NCBI RefSeq assembly: GCF_003443655.1
Contig: NZ_CP031941.1
Location: 6,337,001 to 6,401,000, forward strand
From: Nostoc sphaeroides
GTDB taxonomy: Bacteria > Cyanobacteriota > Cyanobacteriia > Cyanobacteriales > Nostocaceae
Reading direction: 5' to 3'
DNA: 64,000 nt
The notes below the pieces were generated by a model. The model saw only the letters and a list, made by a program, of their open reading frames with translations. It was not told the origin of the DNA and did no database searches. Each line of letters begins with the position of its first letter. Position 1 is the first letter of the stretch. This document shows, in pieces, positions 17,393-26,324 of the stretch. Both the position numbers and the translations under genes were made by a program.

Positions 17393-18376
17393 ATGAGTAG
17401 CAATCAGCCACGATTGAGCATCGGCTTACCTGTATACAATGGTGAAAAATTTCTCAACGAAGCTATAGATTCCCTCTTGGCTCAGACCTTTGAAGATTTT
17501 GAACTAATTATTTTAGATAATGCATCTACAGATAAAACTGAAGAAATCTGTAGAGCTTATACTGAGCAAGACCAACGTATTTGTTACTACCGCAATGACA
17601 ATAATATCGGTTGCGCCCGTAACTTCGATCGCGTTTTTAAATTGTCTTCGGGTGAGTACTTTAAGTGGGCAGCCTATGATGATCTACATGCTCCAGATTT
17701 TATCAAGAAGTGTGTTGAGGTGCTTGACCAAGATCCTACTATAATCTTGTGTCACTCCCAGACATATTTCATTGATGAAAAGGGGAGTTTTATCCAAAAC
17801 TACGATATCAAACTCAAGGCAGATGCACTAAAACCACACGAGCGTTTTAACGAATTGCTGACCAAGCATTTATGTTATCAATGTTACGGTGTAATTCGCG
17901 CCAGTGCCCTGAGAATGATACCACCTATGGGTGGTTATGGAAATGCAGATGGAATTCTCTTGTTAAGACTTGGTATTCTCGGTAGGTTTTATGAAATTCC
18001 TGAATACCTATTTTTTGCCAGAAGCCATCCGCAACAATCAATGAGTATGTATTTCCCTAATTATTTATTGTTTACTAACAACAGAAAAAAACACTCATTG
18101 AGGATGCTGCCTGATTTTTACGCTTATGCAGTGTGGTTCGATTCAGCAAAGAAAGGACAAATTTTATTGCCACATTGGAGAATATTTTGGGAGTATCTAC
18201 TCTCTATATGGCGTAGTCGCTTGAGCTTGCATGAGCAGCTGTATTGTTATAGAAGTTTACATCAGCAGTTAGAAGGAGCAGAATATCTTTTGCTGAAAGA
18301 TTTGCTAAGGGTGCTGCAAATACTGTGGAAACGTTGGCAAGGTGCATTAACTAAAAAACAGCCAGTCAGACTTTGA
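17393..18376 (+). CDS. Family 2 glycosyltransferase in the hgd cluster
   Basis: 327 residues. The GT-A fold starts at once with LSIGLPVYNGEKFLNEAIDS and LIILDNASTDKT. The metal-binding acidic motif is AAYDDLHAPDF near residue 105. The last 100 residues are basic and aromatic, and no membrane helix is evident, so it is probably peripheral on the inner membrane. It sits between hgdA and a DUF2141 gene. Its stop overlaps a possible TTG start of the latter, which implies co-transcription. The position corresponds to my memory of all5344. Its substrate is unknown; addition or modification of a sugar on heterocyst envelope material is the likely role. Confidence 0.75.
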   Translation: MSSNQPRLSIGLPVYNGEKFLNEAIDSLLAQTFEDFELIILDNASTDKTEEICRAYTEQDQRICYYRNDNNIGCARNFDRVFKLSSGEYFKWAAYDDLHAPDFIKKCVEVLDQDPTIILCHSQTYFIDEKGSFIQNYDIKLKADALKPHERFNELLTKHLCYQCYGVIRASALRMIPPMGGYGNADGILLLRLGILGRFYEIPEYLFFARSHPQQSMSMYFPNYLLFTNNRKKHSLRMLPDFYAYAVWFDSAKKGQILLPHWRIFWEYLLSIWRSRLSLHEQLYCYRSLHQQLEGAEYLLLKDLLRVLQILWKRWQGALTKKQPVRL

Positions 18377-18405
18377 ACAAATCACCTATTATTCGCTACA
18401 AAACT

Positions 18406-18873
18406 ATGTTGAAACTATCTCAAGTTTGTCATGTTTTGCTTGCTACTTTAGTGAGCATCAGCTTTGCTAAAACAGTGAATGCAGAACCAACTGCAACACT
18501 AAATGTTGTGGTAAATGGAATACATCACCAAAAAGGTGAAATTTGCTTCAGAGTTTACGCAAGTGAACAAGGATTTCCGATGAGTAATTCTAGTGGATCT
18601 CAAAGTGGCTGCGCTAAGATTACTGGCAATTCTGTAAAAAAACAATTTACCGGTTTGAAACCTGGAACTTATGCTGTCGCCGTAGTTGACGATCAGAATG
18701 GCGATCGCAAACTCAATAAAGACTTTTTCGGTATTCCCAAAGAAGGTTTTGGGATTTCCAAAAATCCAACTGTGTCCATCCAAACAGGTTCGCCAAAGTT
18801 TCGTGATGCTAGCTTTGTTGTCAACAAAAATACAACTGTCAACATCATCATGAAATATTCGCTGGATTCGTAA
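18406..18873 (+). CDS. Secreted DUF2141 protein of the hgd cluster
   Basis: 155 residues from the ATG at 18406, which opens a clear signal peptide (MLKLSQVCHVLLATLVSISF, cleavage after TVNA). A TTG at 18373 overlapping the previous stop would put 11 polar residues in front and spoil the signal. The mature part is a compact beta-sandwich of the DUF2141 family: VNGIHHQKGEICFRVY, GLKPGTYAVAVVDDQNGDRKL and FFGIPKEGFGIS are the usual family landmarks. Two cysteines (CFRVY and GCAK) may pair in the periplasm. The function of the family is unknown. Conservation beside hgdABC suggests a periplasmic or outer-envelope role. Confidence 0.78.
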   Translation: MLKLSQVCHVLLATLVSISFAKTVNAEPTATLNVVVNGIHHQKGEICFRVYASEQGFPMSNSSGSQSGCAKITGNSVKKQFTGLKPGTYAVAVVDDQNGDRKLNKDFFGIPKEGFGISKNPTVSIQTGSPKFRDASFVVNKNTTVNIIMKYSLDS

Positions 18874-18875
18874 AG

Positions 18876-19092
18876 GGAGTGGGGAGTGGGGACTCGGAAC
18901 TGGGACTGGGGACTGGGGACTCGGAACTGGGACTGGGGACTGGGGACTCGGAACTGGGGACTCGGAACTGGGGACTGGGGACTGGGGACTCGGAACTGGG
19001 GACTGACTCTCTACAAGAAAGATATTTCTGATTCCCAATCCCTAATCCCCAATCCCTAATCCCTAATCCCTAATCCCTAATCCCCAATCCCT
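18876..19092. repeat. Two blocks of short tandem repeats
   Basis: 18876-19003 is built from GGGGACT and CGGAACT units (period 7 to 10). 19028-19092 is built from CCCTAAT/CCCCAAT heptads. These are the STRR type common in Nostoc. They fill the whole spacer between the DUF2141 gene and the next glycosyltransferase. The minus-strand ORF through them is an artefact. Confidence 0.85.
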
Positions 19093-19117
19093 TATTCTGT
19101 CGGAGACTAAAAATTTA

Positions 19118-20377
19118 ATGGAAGATTTGGCGATATTTCTGTCTAAGTCTTTGACAGGTTGGCTGGTTATTCAGGTGTGTTTAACGCTTGTCTTTATATG
19201 GTATCTGCGCTCATCTAAAAAAAAATTATTACCAGATGATCAGTTACCCAAAACAGCAGTGATTCTTTGCTTACGCGGAGCCGATCCGTTTTTGCCTAGA
19301 TGTTTGCGATCGCTCCTAAATCAAAACTATCCCCAGTATGATTTAAAATTGATTGTTGATAGCCATGAAGATCCCGCTTGGAAAATTGCTAGTGAAACTA
19401 TCACAGAGCAAGAAGCGACTAATGTTCAAATCAGCCCTTTAAGAATAGTACGCAACAATTGTAGTCTCAAATGCAGTTCTTTAATCCAAGCTGTCCGTGA
19501 GTTGGATGATTCCTACAAAGTGGTTGCTTTAGTAGATGCTGATACGATAGTGCATGTAAATTGGCTGCGAGAATTAGTCAGCCCTTTGGGGGATGCGAAA
19601 GTAGGAGCAACAACAGGTAATCGTTGGTATGTACCTACAGGTAAATATTGGGGATCTTTAGTGCGCTACGCCGGCAATGTAGCCACAGTTGTGCAAATGT
19701 TTCTCTTCCAAATTCCTTGGGGCGGGACTTTGGCTGTGAAAACAGAAGTACTTCGCCAAACAGAACTACTTGATAAGTGGGGACAAGCTTTAGGCGAAGA
19801 TTTTATGATGCACGACATCCTCAAAAAACAGGGGTTGCAGGTAAAGTTTGTGCCTTCGCTGATGATTGTAAATCGTGAAGAGACTAATTTATTCAACTTA
19901 ATAGATTATCTCAAGCGCCTTATCCTTTTTTCTCGACTGTATCACCCACGTTGGTTAGCTTTAGTTAGTGAAGCTGTTTCTAGCATTTTGTTTCCTACTG
20001 CACTGATTATTTTAATTCTTGAGTCGTTCTTAGAGGCAAAATGGGAAGCTGCGGCTCTCTTATTAGGCTGCTATGGAGTCTATACTGTTGGATTACTCTT
20101 GATAATGCTCGTGTTGGAATTAGAGATACAGCGAGTGGTTCGCTCTAATGACCAGGCGATCGCAAAATTATCAGCTGCTACAATCATCAAAATGTTGATT
20201 GCGATTCCCTTAACACAGTGGGTTTATGGGTTAGCGATGCTATCAACCTTGTGGGTTTCAACAGTTACTTGGCGCGGTGTTTCCTATCGCGTTCAAGGCC
20301 CCTGGAATGTTCGACTAGTGGAATATCGCCCTTATCAATGGTTGGATCAGCCTATTGATAGCAAGGTTTCTCTTTGA
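19118..20377 (+). CDS. Membrane-bound family 2 glycosyltransferase
   Basis: 419 residues. An N-terminal membrane helix (about 12-30) is followed by a GT2 core with AVILCLRGADPFLPRCLRSL, VALVDADTIV (DxD) and GEDFMMHDIL (acceptor ED). A QRLRW-like part is replaced by LKRLILFSRLYHPRWLAL, and three or four C-terminal helices follow (about 285-310, 318-342, 365-390). This ceramide-glucosyltransferase or HpnI-like layout is typical of enzymes that put sugar on a lipid. In the hgd cluster it is a candidate for glycosylating the heterocyst fatty alcohol, and corresponds in order to all5342. HglT is more likely the next gene, but the assignment between the two is from memory. Confidence 0.75.
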   Translation: MEDLAIFLSKSLTGWLVIQVCLTLVFIWYLRSSKKKLLPDDQLPKTAVILCLRGADPFLPRCLRSLLNQNYPQYDLKLIVDSHEDPAWKIASETITEQEATNVQISPLRIVRNNCSLKCSSLIQAVRELDDSYKVVALVDADTIVHVNWLRELVSPLGDAKVGATTGNRWYVPTGKYWGSLVRYAGNVATVVQMFLFQIPWGGTLAVKTEVLRQTELLDKWGQALGEDFMMHDILKKQGLQVKFVPSLMIVNREETNLFNLIDYLKRLILFSRLYHPRWLALVSEAVSSILFPTALIILILESFLEAKWEAAALLLGCYGVYTVGLLLIMLVLELEIQRVVRSNDQAIAKLSAATIIKMLIAIPLTQWVYGLAMLSTLWVSTVTWRGVSYRVQGPWNVRLVEYRPYQWLDQPIDSKVSL

Positions 20378-20624
20378 ATTAAATCGCTAAATATGAACTA
20401 GGGCATGAAAGTTATTACACTAAACATTCCCTAGTCTTCAAATTATATTATCTTATATTTAGTAGAACTATATTAGCTATAATCCTTGTCAAAATACCCG
20501 TTTTTGGTTGTGAATTACCAAAATGTATTTGCATTAATGGCAAGGGTTTAGACAAATATATTAAGGGGAATTTTGACTTAGTATTTTGGATGTTTTGATA
20601 GTTTTTAATCCAGGTTTATAAACA

Positions 20625-20784
20625 GGGAGCATCCCAAATGTGCAAAAACCTTGATCGCCCTCATCCCCTAACCCCTTCTCCCAAAAATGGGAGAAGGGGA
20701 ACTAGAATTATGTCTCCCCTCTCCCATCTTTGGGAGAGGGGCTGGGGGTGAGGGAAAAGATTTAAGCAAGATTGGGATGCTCCC
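20625..20784. mobile_element. MITE-like inverted-repeat element upstream of hglT
   Basis: The ends are perfect 13 bp inverted repeats (GGGAGCATCCCAA and its complement). Inside is a second inverted pair, CCTCATCCCCTAACCCCTTC-like against GAGGGGCTGGGGGTGAGG, around two GGGAGA-rich hairpins. It occupies part of the 579 bp spacer 20378-20956. Otherwise I see only AT-rich DNA and a GCGTAAGTCCTAAAT repeat end near 20908. Confidence 0.7.
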
Positions 20785-20956
20785 TATAAACATCCGCTTC
20801 ACAATCGACAATTTCAACTATTTGAAAATGCGTAAATCCTTAGTCTAACTATATTAGCGGGAATTTCTGAGCCAAAGAATCAGGATGTTCATGAAACATT
20901 TGCTGCGTAAGTCCTAAATTCAAAACCAGCATTTTCGTGAAATATTCCCCTTTTTT

Positions 20957-22249
20957 ATGACTAAGAAATCACTTCGGATTGCACTGTTTACAGGATTGTA
21001 CGCTCCTTTCTTAACTGGAGTTTCCGTCGCAGTTCACCAACGGGTTCGGTGGTTGCTAGAGCAGGGACATGAGGTTTTTCTAGTCCATCCGCAAATCAAC
21101 GATCGCTACCCCAAAAATGTTGGCGATCGCCCCATGCCCGGTTTAAATGAAATCCAGTCTTTCCCCAACTTCTCTGCTTACGCATTCCCCACACAACCAC
21201 TGCTATTTTATAAGTCTCTTCCTCAACCATTGAACTATCGATATTGGAGCGATACCAAGTTGCTGGAGAAATTCCAGCCCGATATTATCATAGTTGAAGA
21301 AGCCGCGCAAATGAGAGGTTTATACTCATTTTTCTTGCAAGGTTATGGTCGCCCGATTGGCATCGAATACGCAAGACGAACAGGCACACCAATAATATCA
21401 CTCTTCCATACAGATATCGTTGCATATATCAAATATTACTTTGGTGATAGGTTCTTTAACTTGGTTCGTCCGATAATTCCCATTTTAGTCAAGCAATTTA
21501 GTGAGTCTTATGACTTCAATTACTTTTCTTCTAAAGAACAACTCACTAAATACGAAGAACTGAAATGTCAACGCGCCGAATACGTTCCTTATCAAGGCAT
21601 CGATTGCGAAAAATTTCACCCGCGAAACATTTGTTATAACCCAATTCCTAACGACAACCGACCAACTCTCTTATTTGTCGGACGCATCACCCCGGAAAAG
21701 AATGTCAACCAACTACTTGATATATTTCCGCTCATCGCTGCCAAAATCCCTGATGTTCATCTGGTGATTGTTGGTAGTGGCCCACTAGATGAGGAAATTC
21801 GTCAGCGTGCCGAAAAATTTGGATCGGGTATTACTGTATGGGGCGAGTCTCACGGTACAGAACTTTTAGGCTGGTTTGCCAGAGCGGATGTCTTTGTCAA
21901 TCCCTCCATTACGGAAAACTTCTGCACTACAAATAACGAAGCACTAGCGTCTGGAACCCCTCTGGTTGCAGTTATTGCACCCTCAACCTCAGAACAGGTA
22001 TTTCCTGGTCGTAACGGCTTTCTTGCCCAACCCAACAACCCTACAGACTTCGCTCAAAGGGTGATTGCGATTCTAGAAAATCCCGATTTGAAAGCAGATA
22101 TGACTCGGCACGCTCGCCCCTCCATACTCGAATTTGATTGGTCGGCATGTATGCAAAAACTTGAAGATAAACTCTACCAAATCGTTGAAGGAGGCAAGAG
22201 GAGCAAATCATCCAGTCAGCCAGAGGTTCATCGAACTCACGTTAAATAG
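20957..22249 (+). CDS. hglT: Family 4 glycosyltransferase, probable heterocyst glycolipid glycosyltransferase HglT
   Basis: 430-residue GT-B enzyme of family GT4, resembling SQD2-type glycolipid synthases. The N-terminal acceptor domain starts IALFTGLYAPFLTGVSVAV with HTDIVAYIKYYF near residue 155. The donor domain has LLFVGRITPEKNV near 240, VIVGSGPLDEEI, and the EX7E-type region NPSITENFCTTNNEALASGTP near 320. It is the seventh gene of the hgdB-to-hglT series, the same count and order as all5347-all5341, where all5341 (HglT) attaches the sugar to the heterocyst fatty alcohol. The assignment rests on order and family. A terminator-like hairpin at 22591 closes the unit. Confidence 0.7.
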   Translation: MTKKSLRIALFTGLYAPFLTGVSVAVHQRVRWLLEQGHEVFLVHPQINDRYPKNVGDRPMPGLNEIQSFPNFSAYAFPTQPLLFYKSLPQPLNYRYWSDTKLLEKFQPDIIIVEEAAQMRGLYSFFLQGYGRPIGIEYARRTGTPIISLFHTDIVAYIKYYFGDRFFNLVRPIIPILVKQFSESYDFNYFSSKEQLTKYEELKCQRAEYVPYQGIDCEKFHPRNICYNPIPNDNRPTLLFVGRITPEKNVNQLLDIFPLIAAKIPDVHLVIVGSGPLDEEIRQRAEKFGSGITVWGESHGTELLGWFARADVFVNPSITENFCTTNNEALASGTPLVAVIAPSTSEQVFPGRNGFLAQPNNPTDFAQRVIAILENPDLKADMTRHARPSILEFDWSACMQKLEDKLYQIVEGGKRSKSSSQPEVHRTHVK

Positions 22250-22317
22250 CGATCGCCTGTTAGTTCAAGGGTGCGATCGTAGACCAATGTCAAATCTAGT
22301 TCCCTCCCCTTTATAAG

Positions 22318-22546
22318 CTACGGTGTACACACGAGTCAAATTACCCCCCTTAATCCCCCCTTATAAAGGGGGGAAAAAGAAATCTTGTAATCCCCCCTTA
22401 TAAAGGGGGGAAAAAGAAATCTTGTAATCCCCCCTTATAAAGGCGGAAAATAAGAAATCTTGTTCCCTCCCCTTTATAAGGGGAGGGTTAGGGTGGGGTA
22501 AAACCTTGGGTTTTTCAGCTATTTCAGACTTGTATGTACACCGTAG
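22318..22546. mobile_element. MITE-like element with internal 37 bp tandem repeats
   Basis: 19 bp inverted ends (CTACGGTGTACA followed by CACACGAGT or TACAAGT, 17 of 19 matching) bound 229 bp. Inside are three direct repeats of 37-38 bp (22351, 22388, 22425), each holding the palindrome CCCCCCTTATAAAGGGGGG, plus a fourth partial CCCTCCCCTTTATAAGGGGA. A lone copy of the 19 bp end is at 42296-42314. Confidence 0.7.
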
Positions 22547-22590
22547 TCCCGCTTGCAAGGAAGGGTTTAATAAGCAATCAAGCGCACATC

Positions 22591-22619
22591 AAACAAGCCT
22601 GCTTATGCAGGCTTTGTTT
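22591..22619. terminator. Bidirectional terminator between hglT and the lipoprotein gene
   Basis: AAACAAGCCTGC-TTAT-GCAGGCTTTGTTT is a 12-13 bp stem with one bulge, A-rich on the left and T-rich on the right, so it can stop both converging transcripts. Confidence 0.65.
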
Positions 22620-22684
22620 AGATAACCCCAGACTAAAGCTCTGTGGGCGCTTTCATATTTTTGCAGCAGATTGAACAACTAATT

Positions 22685-23278
22685 TCAATCAACTGCTCCC
22701 TTCACTGCATTACCAGCATCCTCAGCTGTGCGCTGAACATTTTTACTAGCATCTTCAGCCCCACGCTGAACATTCTTTGCCAGGTCTTCGGCTGCATTTT
22801 GGGTATTTCCCTTGAGATTTTCAATTCCTCGCTGAGTACCCTTAACTACGCCTTCTCCCAATTCATTAGCTGAACTGCCGATATCTTCACCAAAGTTCTT
22901 CACTCTTTCACCCAAGGGTGTACCTTGTTTGAAATTTTGACCATATTGTTCTGGGCTGTCAATTCCCTTCTGGTCAATATTTTTTTGAGCATTTTTCACC
23001 AGTGCATCAGCTCTGTCATTAGCTCCCTTTTCATCTAATTTCCCTCTTGGATCTACATCACTAAAGTTATTTATCCCACCAGCCGGAGAGGAGAGTGGAT
23101 AATCTTTTGTGGAATCGTATCGTTTAGAATAAGGTGGTTGATCTTTAGGCTGTGGTGGCTGTGATGCTACTCCTGGATCACCACAAGCTTGTGTCAGAAA
23201 TAAGAATATTCCTGCAAAAAAAACAGTTAAAACTTTCAAAGGACGAATGCTTCTGAGCCAATTCATTGCTTTTTTCAT
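22685..23278 (-). CDS. Lipoprotein with amphipathic 11-residue repeats
   Basis: 197 residues. The N-terminus is a lipoprotein signal (LKVLTVFFAGIFLFLTQAC, lipid-carrying Cys near residue 32). The mature part is very polar and glycine/asparagine-rich. The last 70 residues are degenerate 11-mers of the type A-E-D-x-x-K-N-V-Q-R-x ending GNAVKGAVD. These resemble LEA-like or apolipoprotein-like amphipathic helices, often linked to desiccation or membrane surfaces. It converges on hglT and is divergent from a flippase-like gene. AGGAGT lies a few bases before the ATG. Function unknown; envelope or stress role inferred only from composition. Confidence 0.7.
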   Translation of the reverse strand: MKKAMNWLRSIRPLKVLTVFFAGIFLFLTQACGDPGVASQPPQPKDQPPYSKRYDSTKDYPLSSPAGGINNFSDVDPRGKLDEKGANDRADALVKNAQKNIDQKGIDSPEQYGQNFKQGTPLGERVKNFGEDIGSSANELGEGVVKGTQRGIENLKGNTQNAAEDLAKNVQRGAEDASKNVQRTAEDAGNAVKGAVD

Positions 23279-23636
23279 ACTTATACTCCTTGCATTTTTG
23301 TGACTAAGTTAAACTTCAACCAAAATGGCATTTGGAATTAATTTTACATCCAAAGCATTCCGAAAAAATAAAAGTTTCATCTGCCTACTGCTTTGATAAC
23401 CTCTTTTAAGGATATGAATAATAAAATGCTCTTTACCTCTAGCGCAGGCTACATTTTAATTACTACAAAAATCAGATTTTTATCTAACTCTAGAGAGATA
23501 TAAAATAAAGTAATATAATTTCCGTAAAAAGAACTACATCAATCTATTTGATACTTGAAAAGCTTTGGATAGGGAGCTGATGTACTGTAATAGTTGAGGC
23601 ATTGGGCCCTGCTCTAACCGTTAAATTACTAAATTC
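23279..23636. other. Spacer between divergent lipoprotein and flippase-like genes
   Basis: 358 bp, AT-rich and without repeats that I can see. It should contain both promoters. I could not pick a reliable -10/-35 pair. Confidence 0.5.
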
Positions 23637-24557
23637 ATGAAGCAATTTTTACGTTGGATAATTTTGGGCGGAACGCTGTTTTTTTTAGCGAAAGCTCTGA
23701 AGGATAATTGGATTGGAGTGACTGCTATCCGCATTGATGGGGTAGGATGGGCAATTATAGCGATCGCTACAGGTGTCACTTTACTAGCACATACTTGGGC
23801 TGGCTGGATCTGGACTTGGATTTTGCAAGAGTTAAATCAACCTGTATCGCCTCGCCAGTTCATCCAGGTTTACCTAAAAACGAACATCGCTAAGTATTTA
23901 CCAGGTAATATCTGGCATTACTACGGGCGAATTGTCGCCGCCAAAAATGCCAATGTTTCTGCTGGTGCAGCCACTTTAAGCGTTTTACTAGAACCCCTAC
24001 TCATGCTAGCGGCTGCTTTAATTATCATTGTTTTATGCAGTAGCCAATTTGCAGCGGCTAATAGTACTTTTGTTCTGCAAATACTCCAATTGCTGAGTTT
24101 AGCTGTAGTCCTTTGTGCGATTCATCCTTGGTTTTTAAACCCAGTTATTCGCTTTTTGGACAAATTGAAAGCAAAAAAGTCTGCTGTCACCACTGAGACA
24201 ACTGTTCCTTTCAGTCTTAAAAGCTATCCCCTACGCCCTTTGTTAGGAGAATTGGGCTTTATGGGACTACGCGCCACTGGGTTTATATTAACTATGTTCG
24301 CCTTGGGTTCGTTGAATGTGAATCAAATTCCTTTGTTATTAGGGGCTTTTAGCTGCGCTTGGTTATTGGGGCTTGTGATTCCGGGTGCGCCTGGTGGGTT
24401 AGGTGTATTTGAAGCGACTGCGTATGAACTTTTACGCCACCACTTTCCCTCTGCTTTAGTATTTAGTGCGATCGCTTTATATCGCCTCATTAGTATTCTA
24501 GCTGAAACTGCGGGTGCTGCTTTGGCTTGGTTAGACGAACGTCTTGCTAAATCATGA
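23637..24557 (+). CDS. LPG-synthase-type (flippase-like) integral membrane protein
   Basis: 306 residues with about seven hydrophobic segments. It carries the landmarks of the lysylphosphatidylglycerol synthase TM/UPF0104 family: a polar turn YLKTNIAKYLPGNIWHYYGRI near residue 85 and GLVIPGAPGGLGVFEATAYELL near 250. Members lacking the aminoacyl-transferase domain are thought to move lipids or lipid-linked sugars. It is convergent with the next gene, with 12 bp between stops, so no shared operon. A link to the glycolipid genes upstream is possible but only by proximity. Confidence 0.75.
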   Translation: MKQFLRWIILGGTLFFLAKALKDNWIGVTAIRIDGVGWAIIAIATGVTLLAHTWAGWIWTWILQELNQPVSPRQFIQVYLKTNIAKYLPGNIWHYYGRIVAAKNANVSAGAATLSVLLEPLLMLAAALIIIVLCSSQFAAANSTFVLQILQLLSLAVVLCAIHPWFLNPVIRFLDKLKAKKSAVTTETTVPFSLKSYPLRPLLGELGFMGLRATGFILTMFALGSLNVNQIPLLLGAFSCAWLLGLVIPGAPGGLGVFEATAYELLRHHFPSALVFSAIALYRLISILAETAGAALAWLDERLAKS

Positions 24558-24569
24558 ATCAGACGACAC

Positions 24570-25889
24570 TCATTTTTGTCTATCTACCTTCATCTGTGAA
24601 AACACCCGATAAGCATCCAGATTTAACTGCGGATTACTGCTTTGGTCTTCTTCCATCTTAATCAAGTTGTATTCTACATTTTCTGCGTAAATTGCAAAAG
24701 TTATATTAAAAATTTCCATAAAATTGATTACCCACTGACACTCATCTTCAGGATATTTTTCGTAATAGCGAATCAGATGAGCAATTTTAATCTCTAAATG
24801 CTTACGGGAATTTCTAGAAATCAAAATAGTCTTTAAGAGGATAATAACCAACGTTAAAGAGTGACCTTGGGTAAGCAATAGTATAAATAATAACGAAGGT
24901 TCTTTTCCATTTTCTGTTGTGAAACAATCAATGACTCGATTACAGGTTCTCAAGAATAATTCTTTCGTGAGAATTTCTTGATTATAATCTTTCTTCCATA
25001 AAGATAAAATTTCTGCGAACTGCTGCCGCAAGGTCTTAACTAATTCTTGATTATCTACAGAAAAAAATAGATATTTTTCTATACTTATTTTAAATTCTTC
25101 AAGGGTTTGCCCTTGAGTTTGCTTGATAAATATATTGGCAATATTCTCATGGCTAAACGCACCCTTTTTTAAAACAATTGCTTTTATTAAACGCAGAACA
25201 TTATCTCCCAATCCACTGGGATTTTTGTAGCGTGTTGTGCTTGAAACGGCAGATTGAGAACGAGCAATATATATTGCCAGTTCAAACTTATATTTCTCTT
25301 TTATCTGTCTATAAAGCTTTTTCGCAGCCTCTTGTTGCTCTCTTGGATTATTCTCATTAACAGATTGAGCAACTAATAAATAGGAAGTATAGCGATTAGC
25401 CCAATGACCTTTATGTAATTCGTCATGTTTAGCAGCAAATAGTTTTATCTCTTGATAGTCTTTGCTGTTTATAAAATTCTCTAGCCAGCTTTTACAGATA
25501 TTTATCGCTGGGAAATAATTGGCTTTTACTTGTAGATTTTTAATAGCAAATAGTTCAACTAGCTCTTGGATATATTTATCTTTTCTCTGAGTTTTCCAAG
25601 TATTAATTATTATATATACACATCGCTTAAGTGTATTATGAAAATCATCTTCTTTATCATTTAAAAAAATCTTATATATCCCAGGTATAAAATGAGAATA
25701 TTGTAAATCAAGACCGTCTATAAAAAAAGTTTTAAATTCGCGTAAAACTTCCCCTGGCGACATTGTATTGACAATTCCTATGAAGAAGGTATAAACCTCT
25801 TCTTGTGCAATTTGCACATTTACCTGTCTAGAGTTGGACGTAATACAATGGGGATATTCCTGACTAATTGACAAACTATTAGCGGTCAT
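24570..25889 (-). CDS. Uncharacterised 439-residue protein
   Basis: I do not recognise a family. The protein is lysine-, glutamate- and isoleucine-rich and predicted mostly helical, for example EEVYTFFIGIVNTMSPGEVLREFKTFF near 30-55 and QEAAKKLYRQIKEKY near 180. There is no signal peptide. One hydrophobic stretch near 335-355 (LFILLLTQGHSLTLVIILL) may be buried helix or membrane contact. The repeated helical texture and the word STTRYKNPSGLGDN are the only landmarks. Codon use is AT-rich but similar to neighbours. It is a single gene flanked by a repeat-rich spacer upstream and a convergent membrane gene downstream. Confidence 0.7.
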   Translation of the reverse strand: MTANSLSISQEYPHCITSNSRQVNVQIAQEEVYTFFIGIVNTMSPGEVLREFKTFFIDGLDLQYSHFIPGIYKIFLNDKEDDFHNTLKRCVYIIINTWKTQRKDKYIQELVELFAIKNLQVKANYFPAINICKSWLENFINSKDYQEIKLFAAKHDELHKGHWANRYTSYLLVAQSVNENNPREQQEAAKKLYRQIKEKYKFELAIYIARSQSAVSSTTRYKNPSGLGDNVLRLIKAIVLKKGAFSHENIANIFIKQTQGQTLEEFKISIEKYLFFSVDNQELVKTLRQQFAEILSLWKKDYNQEILTKELFLRTCNRVIDCFTTENGKEPSLLFILLLTQGHSLTLVIILLKTILISRNSRKHLEIKIAHLIRYYEKYPEDECQWVINFMEIFNITFAIYAENVEYNLIKMEEDQSSNPQLNLDAYRVFSQMKVDRQK

Positions 25890-26140
25890 TTGAGTTATCA
25901 GGATAAAAAGGTTTAATGTTCATATTATTACCAGCTTAACCTTGGTGAAGAGTAGTATCAATCTATTGTTCAGAGATTCAGTAATTTTTTTACACAAATT
26001 TGATAAACTCCGGCTATAGATAAAGGATTAAACATAAATTGTCTAATCCTTTATCAAATGCTCCAGTGGAATTGCTTAGTCTTATAGGAATTATCGTTTA
26101 CATAAGCCATACGGGTAGGAATAGGGCATTGCCCATAGGT

Positions 26141-26324
26141 GAATGGCACTAAGAAAAGATACAGCCCTTACCCTGAATGGTTCCCAGGCTTTAGGCTGGG
26201 AACCCATTCTCTTAGGCTCCGCCTCCAGTAGCTTGACCAGAGGTAGCAGCCCATGAGAATACATTCCCAGCCTGAGGCTGGGAACGAGGCTAAACAAGCC
26301 TTTGGGCTTTTCTTAGTGCCATTC
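26141..26324. mobile_element. MITE-like inverted-repeat element
   Basis: GAATGGCACTAAGAAAAG at 26141-26158 and its exact 18 bp complement at 26307-26324, both followed by a CCCATAGG-like flank. Between them are nested TTCCCAGCCT-GAGGCTGGGAA hairpins. Two short minus-strand ORFs inside are not credible genes. Confidence 0.65.

Noticed and set aside
14805-18376. Searched for a DevA-type ATPase completing a DevBCA exporter
   Set aside because: No Walker A/B or LSGGQ-bearing gene lies near; the next gene is the epimerase, so the HgdBC interpretation was kept.
18499-19038. Minus-strand ORF with SPQSPVPSPQ repeats
   Set aside because: It is translated STRR plus the antisense of the DUF2141 gene.
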